From Anabaena minutissima FACHB-250 (lineage in GTDB: Bacteria > Cyanobacteriota > Cyanobacteriia > Cyanobacteriales > Nostocaceae): a stretch of 64,000 nt of DNA. The notes beneath the pieces are model-generated. The model worked only from the letters and a program-made list of their open reading frames with translations. It searched no databases and was not told where the DNA came from. The translations under genes were made by a program, and so were the position numbers. Numbering within the stretch: the stretch's first letter is position 1; each line of letters starts with the position of its first letter. Location: assembly GCF_014697125.1 (NCBI RefSeq), contig NZ_JACJRG010000004.1:1-64000 (forward strand), written 5' to 3'. Below are positions 28,650 through 36,503 of this stretch, piece after piece.

Positions 28650-28705
28650 AAGTAATTACGTAAAGCCTGCGGCATAGCTGCGCTTAGAGCGTAGCGGGAC
28701 GTTAG
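28650..28705. repeat. Dispersed Nostoc repeat between exporter and HlyD genes
   Basis: The GCCTGCGGCATAGCTGCGC and AGAGCGTAGCGGGACG segment is a familiar type of interspersed, imperfectly palindromic repeat in Nostoc-like genomes. It lies in the 180-base gap and may interrupt or modulate readthrough to the HlyD gene. Confidence 0.5.
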
Positions 28706-28709
28706 TCCA

Positions 28710-30860
28710 TTACGAATTTAAAAAATCTATATGGTCTCCTGTTTTAGCTCGTAGTTCGTCTACAGAACCTTGCAACTTTAACCTACCTTGGTCTAACAAG
28801 ACAATCCAATCAGCCCGATTAATTACTTTCGGACGATGACTAATTAAAATCGTGGTTTTACCTTGGCGATGACGTAATAATTGATCCAAAACCTGCGCTT
28901 CACTAACTGGATCAAGTCCGCCTGTAGATTCATCTAAAATCAGAATTGATGGATCTGTCATAATAGCTCTAGCTATTGCTAAACGTTGACGTTGACCACC
29001 AGAAATATTAGCTCCAAATTCACCTAAAACAGTTTGATATTTATCTGGTAGTTTACTAATAAATTCATCAGCATGAGCTATTTGGCAAGCTCTCACAATT
29101 TGCTCAAAACTCACATAGGGCGCACCTAAGCGAAAGTTCTCTACAATCGAACGACTCCAAAAGTGAGCATCTTGAGGGACTAGCACTACCTGTTGACGTA
29201 AACAATCTAAAGCTAAATCTTCTAAATTATATAATCCAATACGGATATTACCAGATTGCAGAGGATATAACCCAGTAATTAGTTTAGCTAAACTACTTTT
29301 ACCACAGCCAGATTTACCAATTAAAGCCGTAACTTTTCCACCAGGAATAGTTAAAGTAAAATCTTCTAACAGGTCAACTCTACCTGCATAGTGAAAATTA
29401 ACATTAGTACAAATAATATCCGCATCAGGTAGAATTTTAGCAAATGATTTTTTCCCATCATCAGCATTTTCTGGTGTAGTGTCTATAACTTCTGTCAAGC
29501 GTTGCATGGCAGTTTTTGAGCGGGTAAATTCCTCAACAAAGCTGATGACAGTAGCAATCAAGCCAAGAAAATTACCATTCATCGAATTAAAAGCTAATAG
29601 CTGTCCAATACTCAAATTCTCTGCCGGATTAATCACTAAATTACCGCCAAACCAGAGTAATATTACACTACCAATTGCCGAGAAAAATCCCGAAAAAGTG
29701 TTATTGATAATACTAATTTGAATTGTGCGTAATGTTAGGGTTGCAAGACGATTAAAGCGATTGTTTAATTCCTCTAAAAATTGCGCACCAGAAGTTGTAG
29801 TTTTAAGAGTCAGCGCACCTTTAAATGTTTCTACTAAAATACCTTGATTTTCTGCATCTTGCACTAATAACTCACGGGTTTTTCGCCGTAAAGTTGGCTG
29901 AAACACAATTGTAGATGTGGTCATCATCCCAGCGACGAACATAGCTACTAATGTCAGTTTCCAGCTATAAAAAGCCATTAAACTAAAAGAAATTACCGCA
30001 ACGAAAAATTTACTAGGTAGACTAACAACAACTTGAGCAACTAACTGATTAATCTGGTTAATATCTTGCAGACGACTAACAATTTCTCCACTCCGACGAG
30101 CTTCATAATAACTCAGAGGTAAGCGCAGAATCTGCCGTCCAAATTCTAGCACTAAACCTAGCTGTAAACGTTGAGCAAAATGAGCGATTAGGTTAGATTG
30201 TACCCAAGCTAGACTACTAGCAATAAAATTCATGACTACAACTGCGATCGCCATCGTAGTTAGTAGCTTAGTATCACCGCGAACTAAAACATCATCGGTA
30301 AGAATTTGTAATAAAAAAGGAGATGCTAAAGATAAAACTCCTAATAGGAGATTTAGAGGTAAAGCTTGAGCTAAAATGCCGCGGAAATGCCAGACACGCT
30401 TGAAAAAACGCCAAAAACCGCCAATTTTATCATCTTCTCCTTGCCAAAATAAACTCGGATCTGGTTCTAACAACAACATTAACCAATCTGTCCAACCCTC
30501 TACTAAATCTTTTGGTGACAGATAACGAATACCTACAGCCGGATCAGCAATTATACATTTTTTACCTTTTTTCCCATAAAAAACCACCCAATGATTTCCT
30601 TTCCAGTGAATAATTGCTGGTAAAGGTGCTTCATTTATCGATTGCAAAAGTTCTGGAGATGTTTTCACTGGACGAGCATTAAATCCTAGGGTTTCTGCTC
30701 CCCGTTTTAGTCCTAGTAAAGTAGTGCCAAATTGTCCTGTACCTACAGCTTCACGAATGCGACTGAGTGTAAAATTGCGTCCATAATGTTTAGCAATTGA
30801 TGCTAGGCAAGCAGCACCACAATCTTCTTGACTATGTTGTAAAACGTAATCGTATTTCAT
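28710..30860 (-). CDS. C39-peptidase-containing ABC exporter for double-glycine peptides
   Basis: 716 residues from ATG 30860, 13 bases after the stop of the preceding peptide gene (an upstream TTG at 30887 would overlap that gene). The N-terminal peptidase C39 domain (about 1-135) has catalytic Cys14 in HSQEDCGAACL, the His in IIHWKGNHWVVFYG and Asp in IADPAVG. The transmembrane domain is about 165-450 and the nucleotide-binding domain about 485-716, with GKSGCGKSS, ISGGQRQRLA and ILILDES. Such transporters cut leaders after Gly-Gly and export the mature peptide. Four Gly-Gly leader genes lie immediately upstream and HlyD downstream, so the substrate set is almost certainly local. Confidence 0.94.
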   Translation of the reverse strand: MKYDYVLQHSQEDCGAACLASIAKHYGRNFTLSRIREAVGTGQFGTTLLGLKRGAETLGFNARPVKTSPELLQSINEAPLPAIIHWKGNHWVVFYGKKGKKCIIADPAVGIRYLSPKDLVEGWTDWLMLLLEPDPSLFWQGEDDKIGGFWRFFKRVWHFRGILAQALPLNLLLGVLSLASPFLLQILTDDVLVRGDTKLLTTMAIAVVVMNFIASSLAWVQSNLIAHFAQRLQLGLVLEFGRQILRLPLSYYEARRSGEIVSRLQDINQINQLVAQVVVSLPSKFFVAVISFSLMAFYSWKLTLVAMFVAGMMTTSTIVFQPTLRRKTRELLVQDAENQGILVETFKGALTLKTTTSGAQFLEELNNRFNRLATLTLRTIQISIINNTFSGFFSAIGSVILLWFGGNLVINPAENLSIGQLLAFNSMNGNFLGLIATVISFVEEFTRSKTAMQRLTEVIDTTPENADDGKKSFAKILPDADIICTNVNFHYAGRVDLLEDFTLTIPGGKVTALIGKSGCGKSSLAKLITGLYPLQSGNIRIGLYNLEDLALDCLRQQVVLVPQDAHFWSRSIVENFRLGAPYVSFEQIVRACQIAHADEFISKLPDKYQTVLGEFGANISGGQRQRLAIARAIMTDPSILILDESTGGLDPVSEAQVLDQLLRHRQGKTTILISHRPKVINRADWIVLLDQGRLKLQGSVDELRAKTGDHIDFLNS

Positions 30861-30873
30861 AAAGCAAAAATGC

Positions 30874-31161
30874 TTATACAGAGCCAAAACTAGAGAATAT
30901 TACTCTTGAACTTCTTGATAAGCTTGTGCCAAATGCACTTGTATTACTGTTATCATTATTTAATTGATCGTCTGTAAAAACGAATGAATTCATCCAAGCG
31001 AAATGAATTTCTGTGGAAGTAATTCCAGGGTTGCCAAATAATACAGCCGCGCCCAAAATATAAAAATAAGTATCCAAATCGAAATGAACCCTTCTTCCTC
31101 CACTGATAGCAGCAGATTCTTCAGAAGATAGCTCTGTAAAAAGTGGGCTTTTTTCTTTCAT
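30874..31161 (-). CDS. Double-glycine leader peptide precursor, core family member 3
   Basis: 95 residues. The leader (1-22) is MKEKSPLFTELSSEESAAISGG, with the conserved F-T-E-L and E-E-S-A-x-x-S-G-G pattern cut by C39 peptidases. The predicted core is 73 residues and contains FDLDTYFYILGA, FGNPGITSTEIHFAW, clearly paralogous to the cores encoded at 31734-31955 and 32085-32306, then a Ser/Asn-rich tail about 25 residues longer than theirs. There is no cysteine. It is directly upstream of the exporter gene. Its function is unknown; a bacteriocin, signalling or surface role is possible. Confidence 0.82.
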   Translation of the reverse strand: MKEKSPLFTELSSEESAAISGGRRVHFDLDTYFYILGAAVLFGNPGITSTEIHFAWMNSFVFTDDQLNNDNSNTSAFGTSLSRSSRVIFSSFGSV

Positions 31162-31276
31162 CGTCTTTCTCTTAGAAGCAGTATTACGGTTAGAATCCTG
31201 ACAAACCTGGAACTCTAATTACATAATTATCATCAGCATAAATTAGCTGTTGAACTCAATAAACAATCACATTAAT

Positions 31277-31534
31277 TTACATCCTTTTTGGTGATGGATT
31301 TAACACAGGTGGTAAGGCTAAATCCTGGTAAGGAGGTTCATTAGCCTGAGTTTTTCTGTTTGAATTTTGAGAACCATAAATAGTTATGTCTTGTCCATAA
31401 CCATCGGCATTCATGATTCTACCTTCTGTACTTTGCTCTGTAGGAGTTAGTGCAAAAGTCGGCATAGCACCGCCACTAACAACACAAGATTCAGCAGCAC
31501 TGAGTAATCTGAAAAAAAGTCTGTTCTCATTCAT
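31277..31534 (-). CDS. Double-glycine leader peptide precursor with an unrelated core
   Basis: 85 residues from ATG 31534, which has a strong AAGGAG eight bases upstream; an upstream ATG at 31573 is in frame but has no such site. The leader (1-22) ends AAESCVVSGG. The 63-residue core (AMPTFALTPTEQSTEGRIMN onward) is Pro/Asn/Gln-rich, carries no cysteine and does not share the FNLD/FGN core motif of the other three precursors. It lies between members 2 and 3 of that family. It could be a second component of a two-peptide product or a separate cargo of the same exporter. Confidence 0.72.
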   Translation of the reverse strand: MNENRLFFRLLSAAESCVVSGGAMPTFALTPTEQSTEGRIMNADGYGQDITIYGSQNSNRKTQANEPPYQDLALPPVLNPSPKRM

Positions 31535-31733
31535 TAGTCTGATTCTCCTTGAAATAACAGTAGCTATTTTCATACTTGTTCAGGGGATTAATCTAAATAC
31601 TGGAACCTTGAAAAATGCCCCAGTATTTAGTAAAATTAAAATTACTCAATTATCCCTGAAGTATGATTAGGCAATCTATAAAAAGCTGGGCATAATACAT
31701 TTCCCTAGCTTTTTAATGCCAATCCCTTGAAAA

Positions 31734-31955
31734 TTAAGCATCTGTATTGTTATCGTTGTTGAAACCAAATGATCTTTCAAAAGCAAACTGGATTTCGTCT
31801 GTTGTCAATCCAGCATTACCAAAAGTAATACCAGCACCTAGAATGTAAAGGTATTGATCGAGGTTAAATAAATTAGTAACTTGACCGCCGCTAACAGTAG
31901 CAGATTCTTCAAATGAAACTTCGGTAAACAGATTATTTTTGTTGATAACTAGCAT
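31734..31955 (-). CDS. Double-glycine leader peptide precursor, core family member 2
   Basis: 73 residues from ATG 31955; GGAG lies nine bases upstream and overlaps a false upstream ATG at 31970. The 24-residue leader has LFTEVSFEESATVSGG. The 49-residue core is acidic and contains FNLDQYLYILGAGITFGN and GLTTDEIQFAFE, about 70 percent identical by eye to member 1. There is no cysteine. It belongs to the minus-strand string of four precursors feeding the C39 exporter. I do not recognise the core from any named bacteriocin family. Confidence 0.83.
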   Translation of the reverse strand: MLVINKNNLFTEVSFEESATVSGGQVTNLFNLDQYLYILGAGITFGNAGLTTDEIQFAFERSFGFNNDNNTDA

Positions 31956-32084
31956 GATATTTGACTCCATTAAAGGGTTGAACAGGATGATTTTGAGTTG
32001 AATTAGCTACTAGCTAATTGATGATTAATTTAACCTTGAAAAGCCAGTATATTTCGCTTTTCAAGGTAAATATTTGGGAGTAAA

Positions 32085-32306
32085 CTATATAGCTACGCCG
32101 TTGACTCCGTTGTCATCATCAAATGCACTTTCAAAAGCAAATTGTACTTCTGCTGTAGTCAGTCCAGAATTACCAAAAGTGACACCAGCACCTAAAACGT
32201 AAAGGTATTGATCGAGGTTAAATAAATCATCAACTTGACCACCGCTAACAGTAGCAGATTCTTCAACGGTGACTTCGGTGAACAGGTTATTTTCGAGAAC
32301 TAGCAT
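32085..32306 (-). CDS. Double-glycine leader peptide precursor, core family member 1
   Basis: 73 residues from ATG 32306, with GGAG nine bases upstream (the ATG at 32321 overlaps that site and is rejected). The 23-residue leader is LVLENNLFTEVTVEESATVSGG after Met. The 50-residue core has FNLDQYLYVLGAGVTFGN and GLTTAEVQFAFE, then a short acidic tail ending GVNGVAI. There is no cysteine. It is the first gene of the precursor string, so its upstream region (with an 11-base inverted repeat at 32441-32488) should contain the main promoter. Its sequence and 5' region are near copies of member 2, showing recent duplication. Confidence 0.83.
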   Translation of the reverse strand: MLVLENNLFTEVTVEESATVSGGQVDDLFNLDQYLYVLGAGVTFGNSGLTTAEVQFAFESAFDDDNGVNGVAI

Positions 32307-32440
32307 GAAACTTGACTCCATTAACAGGATTGTTTTGAACTAGATAAGCTCTTAGTTGATTGCCTGTTCTTGGCTCTTCAACTCTTCGCTTGCTTATTAC
32401 AATACCTGTGATTAAATAGCTGAGTCATCTACACTTACTG

Positions 32441-32488
32441 CAAACTTAATTACCAAGTTTATGAGGCTGAGTTTCGCAATTAAGTTTG
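32441..32488. promoter_or_regulatory. Inverted repeat upstream of the peptide genes
   Basis: Perfect 11-base arms separated by 26 bases. Spacing and position suit a dimeric regulator site or an RNA hairpin in the leader of the peptide transcript. No regulator can be assigned from sequence alone. Confidence 0.4.
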
Positions 32489-32529
32489 TGACTTTTCCGA
32501 AAAATACAACCTGAAATTATAATTTAATT

Positions 32530-32630
32530 TGGTTCAAGACAGCGAAACCCAACAAGGTCTTGATAATGTTGGGTTAGCCGATGGCAAGCCCCTCCGGGTC
32601 TATGTTCCTCAACCCAACCTACGCCAGTTT
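32530..32630. repeat. Dispersed cyanobacterial repeat (AACCCAAC family)
   Basis: Contains AGCGAAACCCAACA, ATGTTGGGTT and CCTCAACCCAACCTACG, the pattern of a repeat found many times in Nostoc-like genomes. A shorter diverged copy lies at 35925-35980. Confidence 0.65.
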
Positions 32631-32820
32631 TGTTTTTAGCCTTAAATGAACTGTATTGATATATATAGCCTGACTCGGTTGAGTGAGTTACAAGAAAACC
32701 AGCCCGCAAGTGAGGAGAGGACTATGACACACCTCATGTCATGAGGAAATGCTATATGAAAAATTTTAAGTAATGTAGGGTCAGCAAAGCCTAGAAGTAG
32801 TTCTCATTCAGGGAGTACGA

Positions 32821-33015
32821 GTGTACCGAAATCAGGGAATAGAAGGATTACTACAACAAAAGCATTCACCAGGAAGACCAAGAGCAATACCAAAGTGGGC
32901 AGAAAAAGCACTAACTAAACAGTTACATCAGCCAGAAGGATTTAACGATTATCAAGAGATTGTAGAATGGCTCAAACAAAATTGTGGGATTGAAGCGAAA
33001 TATAAAACAGTCTAG
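32821..33015 (+). pseudogene. IS630-family transposase fragment
   Basis: About 64 codons matching the N-terminal helix-turn-helix region of IS630-type transposases (YRNQGIEGLLQQKHSPGRPR, then WAEKALTKQLHQPEG and WLKQNCGIEAKYKTV). The first about 45 codons and the whole DDE catalytic part are missing, and it ends in a stop. A second fragment, the true N-terminus of such a transposase, lies in opposite orientation at 34169-34270. Confidence 0.75.
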
Positions 33016-33170
33016 AAAGCACATTCTTGAGGCTCTATCTGTTGCTGGATTTTAGAGAATTGGTATAAAACAATTGCTGATTTCGGGAGCATTGAACCCC
33101 ACGCCATCAGTGCTCCTATCCCCTCACCGCCACATCCGCAAGGATTGGCGGGAGTACCCCGGAGGTTTTT

Positions 33171-33196
33171 ATGGATGCTGCTTTGACAGCATCCAT
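33171..33196. repeat. Perfect 10-bp inverted repeat
   Basis: ATGGATGCTG and CAGCATCCAT around CTTTGA, 20 bases beyond the SDR stop codon. It could form a terminator-like hairpin for the minus-strand SDR gene, but no T-run follows on that strand. Confidence 0.45.
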
Positions 33197-33216
33197 ATTT
33201 GCTCACTAAGCTTTTG

Positions 33217-33966
33217 TTACCAAGGTACTGGTTGACCTAGATGGAAAAAGCCTCCACTAGGCCCATCATCTTCTAATAGGGCTAATTGGACTCCGGTTTT
33301 TGCTCCTTCTGCAATATCCATCATTGCACCTTCACCACCTAACTCGGTTTTTACCCAACCAGGATGTGCGCTATTAACTTTTACAGGTGTGTTGCGTAAC
33401 TCATGGGCTAAATGTACTGTAAATGAATTAACTGCTGCTTTAGAAGCATTATATGCAAATGGTTTTGAATCATAAATTGGGGAGTTGGAGTCAGCATGAA
33501 GTGTTAAAGAACCTTCAATACTTGATATATTCACAATTCGACCATTAGGACTTTTTAAGATTAACGGTAGTAATGCTTGAGTCAGTTCTACTAAAGCAAA
33601 AAAGTTGGTGTTAAATGTTTGTCGAATAGTATCTAAAGAAACAGAACTAGCGTTACTGGTTAACCAATCTCCATCTAAAAATACCCCAGCATTGTTAATT
33701 AAAACGTCAAGTTTACCAAACTGTTCATCAATTTTTTGAACTACAGATTGAATTTGATTACTGTCACCAACATCAAGAGCGAGTGCCTCTGCATCAATTC
33801 CTTGATTTTGTAACTTATCTGCGGCTGTTTGGGCTGCTTCTAGATTGCGTCCGGCAATAAGAGTTTTTATTCCATGTTGCCCAAGTTGACGACTCATTTC
33901 CAGCCCTAAACCTTTATTTGCACCAGTGATTAAGGCTACTTTATGATTCAGTTCGCTTTGCCCCAT
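33217..33966 (-). CDS. Short-chain dehydrogenase/reductase (SDR)
   Basis: 249 residues, classical SDR. The nucleotide-binding motif TGANKGLG (about 14-21), AGRN after strand 2 (suggesting NADP(H)), the NNAG motif, the catalytic Ser in NISSIEGS and YNASK are all present. It resembles carbonyl-reductase-like SDRs. The substrate is not predictable. It stands alone between transposase fragments and dispersed repeats, with no operon partner. Cytoplasmic. Confidence 0.88.
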   Translation of the reverse strand: MGQSELNHKVALITGANKGLGLEMSRQLGQHGIKTLIAGRNLEAAQTAADKLQNQGIDAEALALDVGDSNQIQSVVQKIDEQFGKLDVLINNAGVFLDGDWLTSNASSVSLDTIRQTFNTNFFALVELTQALLPLILKSPNGRIVNISSIEGSLTLHADSNSPIYDSKPFAYNASKAAVNSFTVHLAHELRNTPVKVNSAHPGWVKTELGGEGAMMDIAEGAKTGVQLALLEDDGPSGGFFHLGQPVPW

Positions 33967-34168
33967 TGTAAGTTACTCCTGTTGAAATAGGGATTACATC
34001 ACATTCAAGAACAATAGGTTTAAGCTTTGTTTAAGTCTGCGCTCAATCTTTTCACATAATTGTTCAAAATCAAACCTAGAAAAACCCGATTTTCTCACAA
34101 GTAATAAAAAATCAATTTACCTGCCCTAATGTCAATAGTCCGAAAAGTTTGGCGCTCCTCCCGGCTGA

Positions 34169-34270
34169 TTAATTAACTTTTCTTATATCTATTGCTATTT
34201 TGTGGACCGAGAGCATCTGCTTGAGTTCTTCTGCACTTTCTTTGATGTCGAGATGAGATACCCCTGACAT
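34169..34270 (-). pseudogene. IS630-family transposase, N-terminal fragment
   Basis: 33 codons starting MSGVSHLDIKESAEELKQML, the usual first 20 residues of cyanobacterial IS630 transposases, then unrelated residues and a stop. It complements the plus-strand fragment at 32821-33015, but in opposite orientation, so the two are separate remnants or an inverted, scrambled copy. Confidence 0.6.
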
Positions 34271-34379
34271 TTTGATTCTCCAGCATGAGTATTTATATTA
34301 TTTTCTCATCTGTTGCCCTATTTTGGCGAATTGGTATAAATTCATTGGAATACCTGTGTTCGCGTAACCTTCCCACAGG

Positions 34380-34411
34380 TTAGGAAAAATCCCCGAATGA
34401 GAAATTCGGGG
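34380..34411 (-). terminator. Rho-independent terminator after the RRM gene
   Basis: Perfect eight-base arms CCCCGAAT/ATTCGGGG with loop GAGAA; on the minus strand it is followed by ATTTTTCC. It lies about 110 bases after the RRM stop. Confidence 0.7.
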
Positions 34412-34523
34412 AGTATCAATTAATAGCTCATGATGGTAAGCTGGCCGTTTGATTAGATGGCAAACAAAGGTAGATTCTTTGTCTGATTTGAAAATTAGCT
34501 TGAGAAAATTTAGCTTTTAAAGC

Positions 34524-34841
34524 TTAGTAGCGGTTACGTCCACCACCTCCACCACCTCCACCATATCCTCCGCGATTACCACCAGATGAACCTCTGTCTT
34601 CTCTGGGCTTGGCTTTGTTAACTTTCAGGTCACGACCCATCCATTCAGCACCATCAAGACCATCAATGGCGGCTGTTTCTTCGGCATCTGTTTCCATTTC
34701 TACGAAAGCAAAGCCTCTCGGACGGCCTGTTTCCCGGTCTGTAGGTACTTGAACCCGCTTTACAGTACCATATTCAGCAAAAACACCTCTTATGTCCTCT
34801 TCTGTAACTTGATAAGAGAGATTACCTACATAAATCGACAT
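34524..34841 (-). CDS. rbp: Glycine-rich RNA-binding protein (RRM)
   Basis: 105 residues from ATG 34841, with GGAG seven bases upstream. A single RNA recognition motif (about 1-80) has RNP2 IYVGNLSY and RNP1 RGFAFVEM, followed by a short Gly/Arg tail (GGNRGGYGGGGGGGGRNRY). Members of this cyanobacterial family are often cold-induced in Anabaena and bind single-stranded RNA. The 5' region up to 34990 is AT-rich and gene-free, as expected for a long untranslated leader. The subtype number cannot be assigned. It has its own terminator, so it is monocistronic. Confidence 0.92.
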   Translation of the reverse strand: MSIYVGNLSYQVTEEDIRGVFAEYGTVKRVQVPTDRETGRPRGFAFVEMETDAEETAAIDGLDGAEWMGRDLKVNKAKPREDRGSSGGNRGGYGGGGGGGGRNRY

Positions 34842-35112
34842 CAATTTTCTCCAAAATCATAAACGTGTAGAGATTTAAATTTCGGAGATGTCTTGTAAAT
34901 ATTAAACACAAACACCGTCACCGAATTAAGTCTCATCTTTAGGATGACATAGAAGTAAACGTTATGTATTAAGTAAAAAGTTAATATTGGAGTTTAGACT
35001 AGTCTAAACTCCAGGGATCAGGAATATTGTTTGTATATAGCCAGGATGTGTATGTTTACTAATACCATTTTTGTGGCTACTTAGGTTGATTAAAATACTC
35101 CCAAAAAATTAT

Positions 35113-35604
35113 TTAGGCGGGAATGACTTGAGCAACCAGGGAACGTTTATCAAGCGACTGGACTTTACCAACTTGACCCAGGGCATTTACAATACGCTCT
35201 AACAGTTCTCCAGCCTGTTCACGATATTGGTGTTCTCGACCTCGTAAACGAATAACAAACTTGACTGAATCACCTTTACTCAACCACCCAACAGCTTGCT
35301 CGATGCGTAAGTTGTAATCAGCCACCCCTACGTTCGGACGCAGCCGAACTTCCTTTACTGTAGGTTTAGCACTGTGTCCCTGACGCTTTTTCTTTTGATA
35401 CTGGAGCTTACCATAGTTGACAATCTTGGCGACTGGGGCATCTTTACCTTCGGAAACGACGACCAGGTCAAGTTCTAGGCTTTCTGCTAGCTGTAGAGCC
35501 TCATGTGTATCCATGAGTCCACGGTTATTATTTTCATGGTCAATCAAGAAGACTTGAGTTGACTTGATTTGTGAGTTAATTAGTTGCTTTTGGATTACGA
35601 TAAT
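35113..35604 (-). CDS. infC: Translation initiation factor IF-3, divergent paralogue with AUU start
   Basis: 163 residues if started at ATT 35604. The N-terminal IF-3 domain begins LINSQIKSTQVFLIDHENNN, of which most lies upstream of the first ATG (35547), so an ATG start would truncate it. The ATT is preceded by AGAGG with five bases spacing; AUU initiation is the classic feature of infC, which it uses for autoregulation. The C-terminal domain (about 90-163) has VKEVRLRPNVGVADYNLRIEQA and FVIRLRGREHQY. It is divergent from the usual cyanobacterial IF-3 (EVKMRYKIEEHDYNVRV type), so the genome probably has a second, standard infC. It binds the 30S subunit and controls start-codon choice. Confidence 0.82.
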   Translation of the reverse strand: MIVIQKQLINSQIKSTQVFLIDHENNNRGLMDTHEALQLAESLELDLVVVSEGKDAPVAKIVNYGKLQYQKKKRQGHSAKPTVKEVRLRPNVGVADYNLRIEQAVGWLSKGDSVKFVIRLRGREHQYREQAGELLERIVNALGQVGKVQSLDKRSLVAQVIPA

Positions 35605-36041
35605 GATTTCCTCTTTTTCAATTGTGCGATATTTGGCAAATGCCAGTATTGCTAATGTAACACAACACTTGATTGAAGTTTTAGTTTCATGCTCTTAATT
35701 TGGCAATCAAGGAAGTCATCAAAATTTGTCTGGTATCTCGGCGTGGTTCGCCAGAAAAATAGCAGCAATTTGAGCATCAGCTTGAGAAATAGGGTAGCCA
35801 ACTTTCTTTCTCAGCACTTATGCAACAAACTTATGGGGTAATTCCTGTTTCTATTCACAGCAATTTGCTCAAAGGCGAGAACCTATCCGGCAAATTCCTC
35901 TATAAACCAATACGGTTCAGTTAAGCAAAGCGCAACCCAACACAGACTTGGAAATGCTGGGTTTCATTCCTCAACCTAAACGGATGTTAAGTATCTCTGC
36001 GTTCACATTTGTCGGATGTCGCCCATCTAAAACAAGGTTTT
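35605..36041. other. Intergenic region holding a vapC remnant and a dispersed repeat
   Basis: About 35695-35905 (minus) is a decayed PIN-domain toxin gene. About 35925-35980 is a diverged AACCCAACA/GCTGGGTT/CCTCAACC repeat related to that at 32530-32630. Nothing else was seen. Confidence 0.55.
35695..35905 (-). pseudogene. VapC-like PIN-domain toxin remnant
   Basis: Minus-strand reading shows EEFAG then a TAG stop then VLAFEQ, later PISQADAQIAAI, and after a frame change TNFDDFLDCQI. These match, in order, the FAGRVLPFD, ADAQIAAI and TRNTxDF motifs of VapC ribonucleases. An internal stop and at least one frameshift make it non-functional, and no VapB antitoxin gene remains upstream. Confidence 0.6.
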
Positions 36042-36503
36042 TTAGCTTGCTGCCAGATTCTGCAACGTTTTTAATGCTTCCTCAACGTGTCCTTTGAAAT
36101 TCAACATGGAATCAAACACATACTGCACAATTCCCTCTTTATCGATGACGTAGGTAACACGTCCAGGAAATAGCCCAAAAGCAGCTGTTGCACCGTATAG
36201 TTTGCGTACTTGGTCGCCTTGATCACTCAAGAGAGTAAAAGGCAGACTATACTTAGCCGCAAATCGCTGGTGAGATTCGCTAGAGTCGCCACTCACACCG
36301 ATAACCTCAGCACCAGCATTTTGAAAAACTTCATACTGGTCACGAAAAGCGCAAGATTCTGCCGTACATCCGGGTGTGTCATCTTTGGGGTAAAAGTACA
36401 ATACAACGGATTCATTGCCTCGAAAATCTCTCAAACTAACTGTTGAGCCATTTTGAGCAGGTAGAGTGAAATCTGGGGCAGTGTCTCCAACTTTAACAGG
36501 CAT
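36042..36503 (-). CDS. prxQ: Thioredoxin-dependent peroxiredoxin (PrxQ/BCP)
   Basis: 153 residues. It reduces hydrogen peroxide and organic hydroperoxides using thioredoxin. The motif [13 protein letters not shown] gives peroxidatic Cys46 and resolving Cys51 five residues later, the PrxQ/BCP arrangement. Length and the [21 protein letters not shown] segment are typical. There is no transit or signal peptide, so it is cytoplasmic. It stands alone on the minus strand; an AT-rich 286-base gap separates it from pam68. Confidence 0.93.
   Translation of the reverse strand: MPVKVGDTAPDFTLPAQNGSTVSLRDFRGNESVVLYFYPKDDTPGCTAESCAFRDQYEVFQNAGAEVIGVSGDSSESHQRFAAKYSLPFTLLSDQGDQVRKLYGATAAFGLFPGRVTYVIDKEGIVQYVFDSMLNFKGHVEEALKTLQNLAAS

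Larger units (their letters stand above)
32307..32820. other. Upstream region of the peptide cluster; inverted repeat and dispersed repeat
   Basis: Holds a perfect inverted repeat (CAAACTTAATT at 32441-32451 and AATTAAGTTTG at 32478-32488), 135-180 bases before the first peptide start, then a dispersed repeat (32530-32630). A 61-codon minus-strand frame here is a translation of that repeat and not a credible gene. Confidence 0.6.
33967..34523. other. Intergenic region with an IS630 remnant and a terminator
   Basis: Contains an N-terminal transposase fragment (34169-34270, minus) and the terminator of the RRM gene (34380-34411, minus). The motif GAATTGGTATAAA occurs here (about 34329) and also near 33057, at the other IS630 fragment, and may mark edges of the same decayed element. 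Confidence 0.45.

Noticed and set aside
32524..32709. Minus-strand open frame of 61 codons
   Set aside because: It is the translation of a dispersed AACCCAAC repeat seen elsewhere in the window in diverged form.
33012..33206. Minus-strand open frame of 64 codons downstream of the SDR gene
   Set aside because: Its composition and position inside IS and repeat debris give no evidence of a real protein.
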